Assembly (NCBI GenBank): GCA_002707985.1 | Contig: PAOI01000021.1 | Span: 4,515-43,428 of the forward strand | DNA: 38,914 nt | Direction: 5' to 3' | Source: Sphingomonas sp. | Lineage (GTDB): Bacteria > Pseudomonadota > Alphaproteobacteria > Sphingomonadales > Sphingomonadaceae | Position numbers and translations under genes: made by a program | Notes under the pieces: model-generated | Databases searched by the model: none | What the model saw: only the letters and a program-made list of their open reading frames with translations | What the model was told of the DNA's origin: nothing | Shown here: positions 33,472 through 38,914 of the stretch, in pieces | How the letters are laid out: each line of letters begins with the position of its first letter | Numbering within the stretch: position 1 is the first letter of the stretch

Positions 33472-34272
33472 CTAATGCGCCGCCGAATCGCCGCCCTGGC
33501 GTTTGCGTTCGCGCGCGCGCCGCGCGAATATGTTGAGGACCTCGACCCCGGCGGAAAACGCCATGGCGGTGTAGATATAGCCCTTGGGCACATGCACGCC
33601 GAAGCCGTCGGCGATCAGCACCGCGCCGATCATCAGCAGGAAACCGAGCGCCAGCATCACCACGGTGGGATTGCGGTGAATGAAATTTGCCAGCGGATCG
33701 GCGGCGAACAGCATCACGCCGACCGCGAAGATCACTGCGACGACCATGATCGGCAGTTCGTCGGTCATCCCCACGGCGGTGAGGATCGAATCGATCGAAA
33801 ACACCATGTCGAGCAACAGGATCTGCGTGATCACCGCACCGAAAGCGACGGCCTTCTTGCCCTTTTTGTCCAGCGCCTCGCCCGATTCGTCCGAATCGAC
33901 ATTGTGGTGGATTTCGGTCGTGGCTTTCCAGACGAGGAACAGGCCGCCGGCGATCAGGATCAGGTCGCGCAGCGAAAAAGCGGTTTCGAAGGTCGCATGG
34001 CCGGTCGCGTCGACTGCGCTGATCCCCAGATCGAAGATCGGCGCCGTCATCTGTGTCAGCCATGCGATGGTCGAGAGCAGCCCGAGCCGCAGGCCGAGCG
34101 CGAGCAATATGCCCAGTCGCCGCGCCTTTTTCCGCTGTTCCTCGGGCAATTTGTTCGACAGAATCGAAATAAAGATCAGATTGTCGATGCCCAGCACGAC
34201 CTCCATCACGATCAACGTGACGAGCGCGGCCCAGGCTGCGGGGCTGGCGAGCAGATCGAATATGGCTTCCAT
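33472..34272 (-). CDS. TerC-family integral membrane protein
   Basis: A 266-residue membrane protein with about seven helices. TerC signatures are the acidic motifs in helices: [20 protein letters not shown] at 22-41 and [18 protein letters not shown] near residues 152-169, whose Asp residues probably bind metal. Family members (Alx, MeeF/MeeY) export manganese or load metal on exported enzymes; tellurite resistance is historical. A loop of charge ([15 protein letters not shown]) divides two halves. An inverted repeat directly before the start codon may affect translation. Confidence 0.9.
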   Translation of the reverse strand: MEAIFDLLASPAAWAALVTLIVMEVVLGIDNLIFISILSNKLPEEQRKKARRLGILLALGLRLGLLSTIAWLTQMTAPIFDLGISAVDATGHATFETAFSLRDLILIAGGLFLVWKATTEIHHNVDSDESGEALDKKGKKAVAFGAVITQILLLDMVFSIDSILTAVGMTDELPIMVVAVIFAVGVMLFAADPLANFIHRNPTVVMLALGFLLMIGAVLIADGFGVHVPKGYIYTAMAFSAGVEVLNIFARRARERKRQGGDSAAH

Positions 34273-34274
34273 AT

Positions 34275-34297
34275 GAACAGCCTCTGCCGTGCTGTTC
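34275..34297 (-). promoter_or_regulatory. Inverted repeat at the terC translation start
   Basis: GAACAGC, nine bases, GCTGTTC, ending two bases before the terC ATG on the - strand. In mRNA it would be a 7-bp hairpin whose loop holds AGAG, the only ribosome-site-like sequence. It may be a translational switch or a dimeric repressor site. Confidence 0.35.
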
Positions 34298-34488
34298 GAA
34301 GCGACGCAAGCACTCAGGATTCAGATGAACCGCCCTAATGATGTCGAATTTCGTTCGCGCCCTGTCCGGTTTTGCGGTATGACGATTCTGCTGCACGGCA
34401 TTTTTGTGCGCGAATACTCTGCGTCTTTCGTCCGGCGCTTGGGTTTCGGTGGTTGAATTTTGGGGCGAACCGGGAAGACGAACAGGGC

Positions 34489-35307
34489 ATGGGTTTCGAT
34501 AAAGGACGCCGCGGTGAGCGCGGCGGGCGTGGCAGAGACAAGCGCGACGGTTTCGGCGACGATAGTTTCGGCGGATTTGATTCTGGATTCAGCGACCGGG
34601 GCAGCGGCTTCGGCGATCGCGGCGGTTTCGGCGGCGGTGGCGGTTTTGGTGACCGCGGCGGCTTCGGCGGCGGCGGTGGCGGTGGTTATCGCGGCGGCGG
34701 TGGCGGCGGTGGTTTCGGCGGCGGAGGCGGTGGCTTCCGTGGCGGCGGCGGCGGCGGTGGCCGCGGCATGCCCCCGCAGGTCGTTGGCGAAGCAACCGGT
34801 GTGGTCAAATTCTTCAATGGTCAAAAGGGTTTCGGCTTCATCGTTCGCGATGATGGCGGCGAGGATGTGTTCGTGCACATTTCCGCAGTCGAACAGGCCG
34901 GTCTGACCGGTCTGGCCGAAGGTCAGCCGCTCGGCTTCACGCTGGTCGATCGTGGCGGGCGCATCTCGGCGACCGACATCAAGATCGACGGCGAGCCGAT
35001 GCCGGTGGAAGAGCGCGGCTTTGGCGGCGCAGCCGGTGGCGGTGCTCCGGCCGGCGGCGCGCCGCGCGGCGGCCCGCAGCGGCAGCTGACCGGTGAGAAG
35101 GCGACCGGCACGGTCAAATTCTTCAACGCGATGAAGGGTTTCGGCTTCATCCAGCGCGACGATGGCCAGCCGGATGCATTCGTGCATATTTCGGCGGTCG
35201 AACGCGCGGGCATGCCGACGCTCAACGAAGGCGACCGGCTCGAATTCGAGTTGGAAGTCGATCGTCGCGGCAAATATGCGGCGGTGAACCTTCAGCCTTC
35301 GGAATAA
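34489..35307 (+). CDS. Tandem cold-shock-domain protein with Gly-rich N-terminus
   Basis: A 272-residue RNA/ssDNA-binding protein. Residues 1-95 are a low-complexity Gly/Phe/Arg/Asp stretch with FGDRGGFGGGGG repeats, like RGG/FG regions of RNA granule proteins. CSD1 covers about 102-165 (RNP1 KGFGFI 113-118, RNP2 VFVHIS 127-132) and CSD2 about 205-268 (KGFGFI 216-221, FVHIS 231-235), joined by a Gly/Ala/Pro linker. Two-domain Csp proteins are typical of Alphaproteobacteria; the long Gly-rich head is typical of sphingomonads. ATG 34489 follows GGAAGACGAACAGGG. About 200 bases of leader (34273-34488) are free for cold-responsive folding. Confidence 0.92.
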   Translation: MGFDKGRRGERGGRGRDKRDGFGDDSFGGFDSGFSDRGSGFGDRGGFGGGGGFGDRGGFGGGGGGGYRGGGGGGGFGGGGGGFRGGGGGGGRGMPPQVVGEATGVVKFFNGQKGFGFIVRDDGGEDVFVHISAVEQAGLTGLAEGQPLGFTLVDRGGRISATDIKIDGEPMPVEERGFGGAAGGGAPAGGAPRGGPQRQLTGEKATGTVKFFNAMKGFGFIQRDDGQPDAFVHISAVERAGMPTLNEGDRLEFELEVDRRGKYAAVNLQPSE

Positions 35308-35330
35308 GGCGGAGACACGCTGAACGAATC

Positions 35331-35362
35331 AGGGGCGGTGCCGCAGGGTGCCGCCCCTTTTC
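35331..35362 (+). terminator. Rho-independent terminator after the cold-shock gene
   Basis: Stem AGGGGCGG / CCGCCCCT with a 12-base loop and a run TTTT, 24 bases after the stop codon. Orientation and spacing fit the cold-shock gene. Confidence 0.8.
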
Positions 35363-35425
35363 TATGCGCGGATCGCAGAGAAGATCGGCGCGGTTCCGGC
35401 GCCCGCGCGCAGGTGCGGTCACGTA

Positions 35426-35566
35426 GAGTCTGTCCTATTTAGATGGAATTACGCTTCCGTTTGCCCTGAGTAGGGCTGAGCCTGGCGAAGACCGGTATCG
35501 AAGGGCCCTTCGATACGCCATTTCGACAAGCGCAATGGCTACTCACGACCTAATCAGGACAGAGTC
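35426..35566. mobile_element. MITE-like palindromic element between the cold-shock and ligase genes
   Basis: 141-bp element without coding capacity. Its ends are inverted copies: GAGTCTGTCCTATTT at the left and, reversed, GACTCTGTCCTGATT at the right (12 of 15 positions equal). Both ends are bordered by TA (35424-35425 and 35567-35568), as in Tc1/mariner/IS630-type insertion. The interior is an imperfect palindrome (CCTGAGTAG...CTACTCACG) around a perfect 22-bp core at 35495-35516 that contains the CGAAGGGCCCTTCG centre. With the right TA it forms the TAG stop codon of the ligase gene. Confidence 0.75.
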
Positions 35567-37152
35567 TAGGTCACAAGCCTTCGTAGCCCGGCGATCGTAT
35601 CGGCTTCCTGCGCGGGCTTGTCGGTGCGGATGCGGCTGATCCGGGGAAATCGCATCGCAAGGCCCGATTTGTGGCGCTTCGATTCGTGGATCGAATCGAA
35701 CGCAACTTCCAGAACCAGTTGTTTCTCCACTTCGCGCACCGGGCCGAACCGATTGACGGTGTGATTGCGCACGAATCGGTCGAGCCATTTCAGTTCTTCG
35801 TCGGTGAATCCGAAATAGGCCTTTCCCACCGGGAGCAGCGTGCCGTCCTCCACCCAGCATCCGAAGGTGAAATCGGAATAGAAGCTCGACCGCTTGCCGC
35901 TGCCCCGCTGGGCATACATCAGCACGCAATCGGCAGTCAGCGGATCGCGCTTCCATTTGTACCACAATCCGGCGCGACGCCCGGCGACATAGGGCGAGTC
36001 GCGACGTTTCAGCATCACGCCCTCGATCGCAGCATCGCGCGCGCCTTCGCGAATCGCGGCGAGCGCCGCGAAATCCTCCGCCTCGATCAAGTTCGACAGG
36101 TCGAAATGATCGGCCTCAAGCTCGCTGACGAATCGCTCGAGCCGAGTACGGCGCGCCGCCCAGGGCAGGTCCCGCAAATCCTGCGTGCCGTCGAACAATA
36201 TGTCGTAAAGGCGAACAAAGGCCGGGAATTGCGCCAGGGTCCTGGCCGAGACCTGTTTGCGGCCCAGCCGCTGCTGCAACGCGTTGAAGCTGGCGGCGCC
36301 CCCCTCGGCACCGCCCTGCGCATCGCCCCGGACCAGCAACTCGCCATCGAGCACGCCGGGCGTCGAGAAGGCCGCTGCGACTTCCGGGAAGCTGCCGGTG
36401 ATATCGTCGCCCGCCCGGCTGAACAGTCGCGTTTCGCCGGCGACATGGACGATCTGAACGCGGATTCCATCCCATTTCCACTCCGCAGCATAGTCGCGAA
36501 GGTCAACCGCCGCGTCCTCGAGCGGATGGGCGAGCATGAACGGGCGGAACACCGGTGTGTTTTCCGCCGTCGGCTGAGCGCCGCGCCCTTCGGCCCAGTC
36601 GAACAGCTCGGCATAGGGCGGGGTCAGCCCGTGCCACACTTCCTCCACGGCATCGACATCGAGGTCGAACGCCTGGGCCAGCGCCGTCTTCGCCAGCCGC
36701 GCCGACACGCCGATGCGCAGCGCGCCGGTCGCCAGTTTGAGCAGCGCGTAGCGCTCATCGGCATCAAGCCGGTCGAGCATCGCCGCCAATGCGGCGGGCG
36801 CATCGGAGCGCGAGAGCGACGCCAGTTGCTCGACCACCTTTGAAAGCGCCAGCGGCTCTCCGCTCGCTTCGCCATGGCTGGCGCCCGGCCATAACAGGGC
36901 GACCGTTTCCGCCGTATCCCCCACGAAATCGCGGCTGAGCGCGAACAGCACAGGATCGACGCGCTCGCTGACCAGCGCGCGAATCATCGCCGGCTTGATC
37001 GCGGGCAGGTCGAGCGCGCCGGTAAGCGCCGCCATGGCCCAGCCGCGATCGGGATCGGGCGTGTTCTTCAGATAGGTGCCGATCCGCCGCAGCTTCGCAT
37101 TGCGCGAGCGGGTGAAGACGAGCGAATCGAGAAGATCGGAAAAGCCGCGCAT
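35566..37152 (-). CDS. ATP-dependent DNA ligase (TIGR04120, repair-associated)
   Basis: A 528-residue ligase. An N-terminal DNA-binding domain (about 1-200) is followed by the nucleotidyltransferase domain with Lys226 in KWDGIR (226-231), DGELLV (motif III), EGVMLKRRDSPY (motif IV) and LWYKWKRD (motif V). The C-terminal OB domain ends FPRISRIRTDKPAQEA. It seals nicks independently of the NAD-dependent LigA and belongs to the set with the helicase at 22402 and the exonuclease at 24923, but stands apart from them here. ATG 37152 is used; a TTG precedes it. Its stop codon lies across the boundary of a MITE-like element, yet the protein length looks normal. Confidence 0.94.
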   Translation of the reverse strand: MRGFSDLLDSLVFTRSRNAKLRRIGTYLKNTPDPDRGWAMAALTGALDLPAIKPAMIRALVSERVDPVLFALSRDFVGDTAETVALLWPGASHGEASGEPLALSKVVEQLASLSRSDAPAALAAMLDRLDADERYALLKLATGALRIGVSARLAKTALAQAFDLDVDAVEEVWHGLTPPYAELFDWAEGRGAQPTAENTPVFRPFMLAHPLEDAAVDLRDYAAEWKWDGIRVQIVHVAGETRLFSRAGDDITGSFPEVAAAFSTPGVLDGELLVRGDAQGGAEGGAASFNALQQRLGRKQVSARTLAQFPAFVRLYDILFDGTQDLRDLPWAARRTRLERFVSELEADHFDLSNLIEAEDFAALAAIREGARDAAIEGVMLKRRDSPYVAGRRAGLWYKWKRDPLTADCVLMYAQRGSGKRSSFYSDFTFGCWVEDGTLLPVGKAYFGFTDEELKWLDRFVRNHTVNRFGPVREVEKQLVLEVAFDSIHESKRHKSGLAMRFPRISRIRTDKPAQEADTIAGLRRLVT

Positions 37153-37173
37153 CAACGATCAGATGGCGACTGC

Positions 37174-37437
37174 ATGGCGGACGCGCTAGGCTGGCGTCGA
37201 ACGATCTTGGCGGGACATACGCATTGCGGACAGATTGTGTTGCCGGGGATCGGCGCACCGATGATGCCTTCGAAATATGGCGATCGATTCGCCTGCGGCA
37301 TCCGGCGTGAGGGCGCGCGCACGATCATCGTCACCGCCGGTCTTGGCACCAGCGTGGTGCCGTTGCGATTCGGAGCGCCGCCCGACTGGTGGCTGATCAG
37401 CCTTGGGCCGGGCGGCGATACTCCCAATTCGCGTTAG
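37174..37437 (+). pseudogene. Metallophosphoesterase C-terminal remnant
   Basis: An 87-codon frame whose residues 10-80 match the end of calcineurin-like phosphoesterases of the YaeI/YkuE type: LAGHTHCGQIVLPGIG with the metal-binding GHTH, then a PSKYGDRF segment and TAGLGTSVVPLRFGAPP. About 200 residues carrying the other metal motifs (GDxHG, GDxxD, GNHD) are missing; the space upstream is taken by the divergent ligase gene, which begins 21 bases away. No good ribosome site precedes ATG 37174. A gene remnant after deletion is most likely; expression as a short protein cannot be excluded. Its TAG overlaps the stop of the convergent DUF1328 gene. Confidence 0.75.
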
Positions 37438-37619
37438 TCTATCGCGTTTTTGATTCCGCGCCCGGCCAGCAGGCCCAGCACGCCGAAGATCACGAACAGC
37501 GCGATTGCGATGAAGAAGAGAATCTTGGCGATCTCGACGAACGCGCCGCCGATGCCGCCGAAGCCGAGCAGTGCAAGCACCGCGCCGACGACCAGAAAAA
37601 TGAGTGCCCAGCGAAGCAT
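37434..37619 (-). CDS. Small DUF1328 membrane protein (YtjA family)
   Basis: A 61-residue peptide with two hydrophobic helices ([20 protein letters not shown] and [20 protein letters not shown]), joined by a [12 protein letters not shown] turn, the DUF1328/YtjA pattern. Strong ribosome site AACAGGAGGAATTTT before the ATG. Such peptides are common in stress regulons of Proteobacteria; an EcfG-like promoter motif is visible upstream. Function unknown. Confidence 0.88.
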   Translation of the reverse strand: MLRWALIFLVVGAVLALLGFGGIGGAFVEIAKILFFIAIALFVIFGVLGLLAGRGIKNAID

Positions 37620-37648
37620 GAAAATTCCTCCTGTTTATCAGGGGGTCA

Positions 37649-37673
37649 AGCGCGCCAGCGCCCAAGCGGTTCC
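37649..37673 (-). promoter_or_regulatory. Possible EcfG (general stress sigma) promoter of the DUF1328 gene
   Basis: On the - strand GGAAC, 16 bases, CGCT; the EcfG consensus is GGAAC-N16/17-CGTT, so one mismatch in the -10. The expected start of transcription would give a leader of about 20 bases to the ATG at 37619. Confidence 0.4.
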
Positions 37674-37799
37674 GCTCGCATCCGCGATGATTCGCCGTTA
37701 GGCTCTGATTGCGTGTCGGTCCGGAGGCGATTTGTGCGAGATCGGCGACTTCCCAAAATGCCGCACGCATCGGATTTCGCACTGGGTCAGGAGACGAAT

Positions 37800-38144
37800 A
37801 TGCTGAAGAAGATGATGGTGCCCGCGGTGTTGCTGGCTGCGTTTGCGGCAATTCCTGTGGCTGCCGCGCAGGATGCTTCTGCTGACGCGCCTGCGACCGA
37901 AAGCGCGCCGGCAACGGACGCCGAAGCGAGCGCTAAATTCTCCAGCGACACGCCGATCGAACAACTCGTCGCGAATGAGCAGGCCAAGGCCGTGCTCGAT
38001 GCCGATGTTCCGGGGCTTTCGACGCACGCAAGCTATGACATGTTCAAGTCGATGTCGCTGCGCCAGCTCGCGCCCTATTCGCAGGGCAAGATCACCGACG
38101 AACTGCTCGCCAAGGTCGATGCCGATCTCGCCGGGATCGAATAA
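37800..38144 (+). CDS. Small secreted Ala-rich protein, function unknown
   Basis: A 114-residue exported protein: signal peptide MLKKMMVPAVLLAAFAAIPVAAA, a low-complexity Ala/Thr/Asp/Ser linker (QDASADAPATESAPATDAEA), and a compact helical domain (TPIEQLVANEQAKAVLDADV to the end) containing YDMFKSMSLRQLAPYSQGKI. The ATG follows CAGGAGACGAAT; the longer frame to 37389 lies over other features. The domain's motif LVANEQAKAVLD recurs in my memory of sphingomonad proteins without assigned role. Confidence 0.78.
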   Translation: MLKKMMVPAVLLAAFAAIPVAAAQDASADAPATESAPATDAEASAKFSSDTPIEQLVANEQAKAVLDADVPGLSTHASYDMFKSMSLRQLAPYSQGKITDELLAKVDADLAGIE

Positions 38145-38154
38145 CCCCTGATAC

Positions 38155-38195
38155 GAAAAGGCCGGTCGGGCACATCGCTCCCGGCCGGCCTTTTC
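38155..38195. terminator. Bidirectional terminator between the secreted protein gene and dps
   Basis: Near-perfect 15-bp stem GAAAAGGCCGGTCGGG / CCCGGCCGGCCTTTTC (one G-T pair) with an A-run and a T-run at its outer ends. It lies 10 bases after the + strand stop and 25 bases from the dps stop. Confidence 0.9.
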
Positions 38196-38219
38196 TGGGG
38201 TGATTCCGGTGGCGGGCGA

Positions 38220-38714
38220 TCAGCCCTTGTTCGCGGTTTCGAACAGGAACCAGGCGCGTTCCTCGGCGGCATCGGTCCATTCGTCGATCACGGCGCTGGT
38301 GCCGTTGTCCTTTGCCTCGTCGGCGATATCCTTGGCCTCGCGAAGCGCCTCGACCAGCTTCAGATTATCGTCGCGCAGCTCCTTGAGCATATCCTCGGGC
38401 TTCACGAATTCGGCGTCATTGTCCTGGATCGTCTGATGCCGGGCGATGTCGCCGATCGAGCGCAGCGTCGTATTGCCGGTCTTGCGCACGCGCTCGGCGA
38501 TCACATCGGTGGTGGCGAGAATGGCACTCGCCTGTTCGTCGAGCATCAGGTGATAGTCACGGAAATGCGGGCCGCTGACATGCCAGTGGAAATTCTTGGT
38601 CTTGAGATACAGCGCATAGCTGTCGGCCAGAATACCGTTCAGCGCCTGTGCCACCGTCTTGGCGGCATTGCTGCTGAGATCGGTCGGCGTGTCGAGTGCA
38701 GAAGTGTCTGCCAT
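38220..38714 (-). CDS. dps: Dps-family ferritin-like DNA protection protein
   Basis: A 164-residue Dps: forms a 12-subunit shell that oxidises and stores iron and shields DNA in stress and stationary phase. The ferroxidase ligands follow the exact family spacing: His43 (NFHWHVSGPH), His55 and Asp59 (DYHLMLDEQ), Asp70 and Glu74 (TTDVIAERV). The N-terminal tail is short and without Lys clusters, so direct DNA binding may be weak. ATG 38714 has ACCGGAGGAAATCC upstream; the frame open to 38885 is not supported. A stress-sigma motif precedes it. Confidence 0.93.
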   Translation of the reverse strand: MADTSALDTPTDLSSNAAKTVAQALNGILADSYALYLKTKNFHWHVSGPHFRDYHLMLDEQASAILATTDVIAERVRKTGNTTLRSIGDIARHQTIQDNDAEFVKPEDMLKELRDDNLKLVEALREAKDIADEAKDNGTSAVIDEWTDAAEERAWFLFETANKG

Positions 38715-38749
38715 GGATTTCCTCCGGTGTTTTTTCGGTTCGTAGCTGG

Positions 38750-38775
38750 AACGATCGAAATAGGGATTCGGCTCC
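38750..38775 (-). promoter_or_regulatory. Possible EcfG (general stress sigma) promoter of dps
   Basis: On the - strand GGAGC, 17 bases, CGTT: one mismatch from GGAAC-N16/17-CGTT, with the -10 perfect. It would give a leader of roughly 30 bases. dps is a classic member of the alphaproteobacterial general stress regulon, which raises the odds. Confidence 0.45.
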
Positions 38776-38850
38776 CATGTTGCACCTGCGATAAAGCCGA
38801 TCAGTGCAATCGACATGCTGAATTTGCGCGAATCCTGCGCGAAGCGCCGG

Positions 38851-38914
38851 TTACAGCAACCGCACCGCCGAAAGCCCCAGAACAAGCCCGCCGATCAGCG
38901 CGACGATCCCGATC
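38851..38914 (-). CDS. Membrane protein, C-terminal end (partial)
   Basis: A frame entering from the right edge reads IGIVALIGGLVLGLSAVRLL and stops at TAA (38851-38853). This is a single hydrophobic helix with a basic end, consistent with the last transmembrane segment of a membrane protein. Too short to identify. Confidence 0.45.
   Translation of the reverse strand, partial: IGIVALIGGLVLGLSAVRLL

Noticed and set aside
34273..34488. yybP-ykoY manganese riboswitch upstream of terC
   Set aside because: The conserved loops of that riboswitch are not visible on the - strand leader; only a simple inverted repeat is present.
34600..34790. Short tandem repeats that could suggest a CRISPR or VNTR
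   Set aside because: They are GGC-rich codons of the Gly-rich head of the cold-shock protein; no constant spacer-repeat layout.
37174..37437. Remnant as the missing PdeM of the ligase set
   Set aside because: The preserved blocks match the YaeI/YkuE type C-terminus, not the shorter PdeM pattern.
1..38914. tRNA, rRNA or prophage/integrase genes
   Set aside because: No cloverleaf-like sequence, rRNA segment, phage gene or transposase was recognised on either strand.

Overview
The window is a piece of a GC-rich alphaproteobacterial chromosome, most likely a sphingomonad (Sphingomonas/Sphingopyxis/Sphingobium type). This is inferred from the gene content and order: rsfS-rlmH-envC-ctpA; dciA-(DsbA-like lipoprotein)-smc back to back with mutY; serC-serA-hisZ; rnd-lptC-lptA-lptB-rpoN; a Gly-rich protein with two cold-shock domains; and typical sphingomonad palindromic repeats. 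Almost all of it is chromosomal housekeeping sequence. There is no prophage, integrase, transposase, CRISPR array, rRNA or tRNA.

Layout. 1-4.2 kb (+): end of rsfS, rlmH, envC, ctpA, dsbB and coq7, tightly packed, then a small secreted protein. 4.6-5.8 kb (-): a GT87-type membrane glycosyltransferase; 5.9 kb (+): a hemerythrin-domain protein. 6.5-11.2 kb (-): dciA, a thioredoxin-fold lipoprotein and smc. 11.3-14.5 kb (+): mutY, a serine beta-lactamase-like hydrolase and nudC, with overlapping ends. 14.5-17.8 kb: pheA (-), membrane-anchored cytochrome c (+), a LOG-family protein (-) and an extensin-like lipoprotein (-). 18-22.4 kb (+): serine biosynthesis (serC, serA), a DUF559 nuclease cassette, and hisZ. 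22.4-25.9 kb: a divergent helicase/exonuclease pair of the DNA-ligase-associated repair set. 26-29 kb: small uncharacterised proteins, a GNAT enzyme and a ClC exchanger. 29-33.4 kb (-): rnd, lptC, lptA, lptB and rpoN (LPS transport plus sigma-54). 33.5-38.9 kb: terC, the tandem cold-shock protein, the ATP-dependent DNA ligase of the repair set, a metallophosphoesterase remnant, a DUF1328 membrane peptide, a small secreted protein, dps and the edge of one more gene.

The least expected structure is in the repeats. A DUF559 (Vsr/PD-(D/E)XK-like) nuclease gene sits between serA and hisZ. It is bracketed by two inverted copies of a palindromic repeat that also supply its ribosome-binding site, its last codons and the hisZ ribosome-binding site, so the cassette keeps the reading of both neighbours intact. 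The layout resembles REP/RAYT units, but with a nuclease in place of the transposase. Two further unrelated palindromic elements lie nearby: a 139-bp nested palindrome between serC and serA, and a 141-bp MITE-like element with TA flanks whose end forms the stop codon of the ligase gene.
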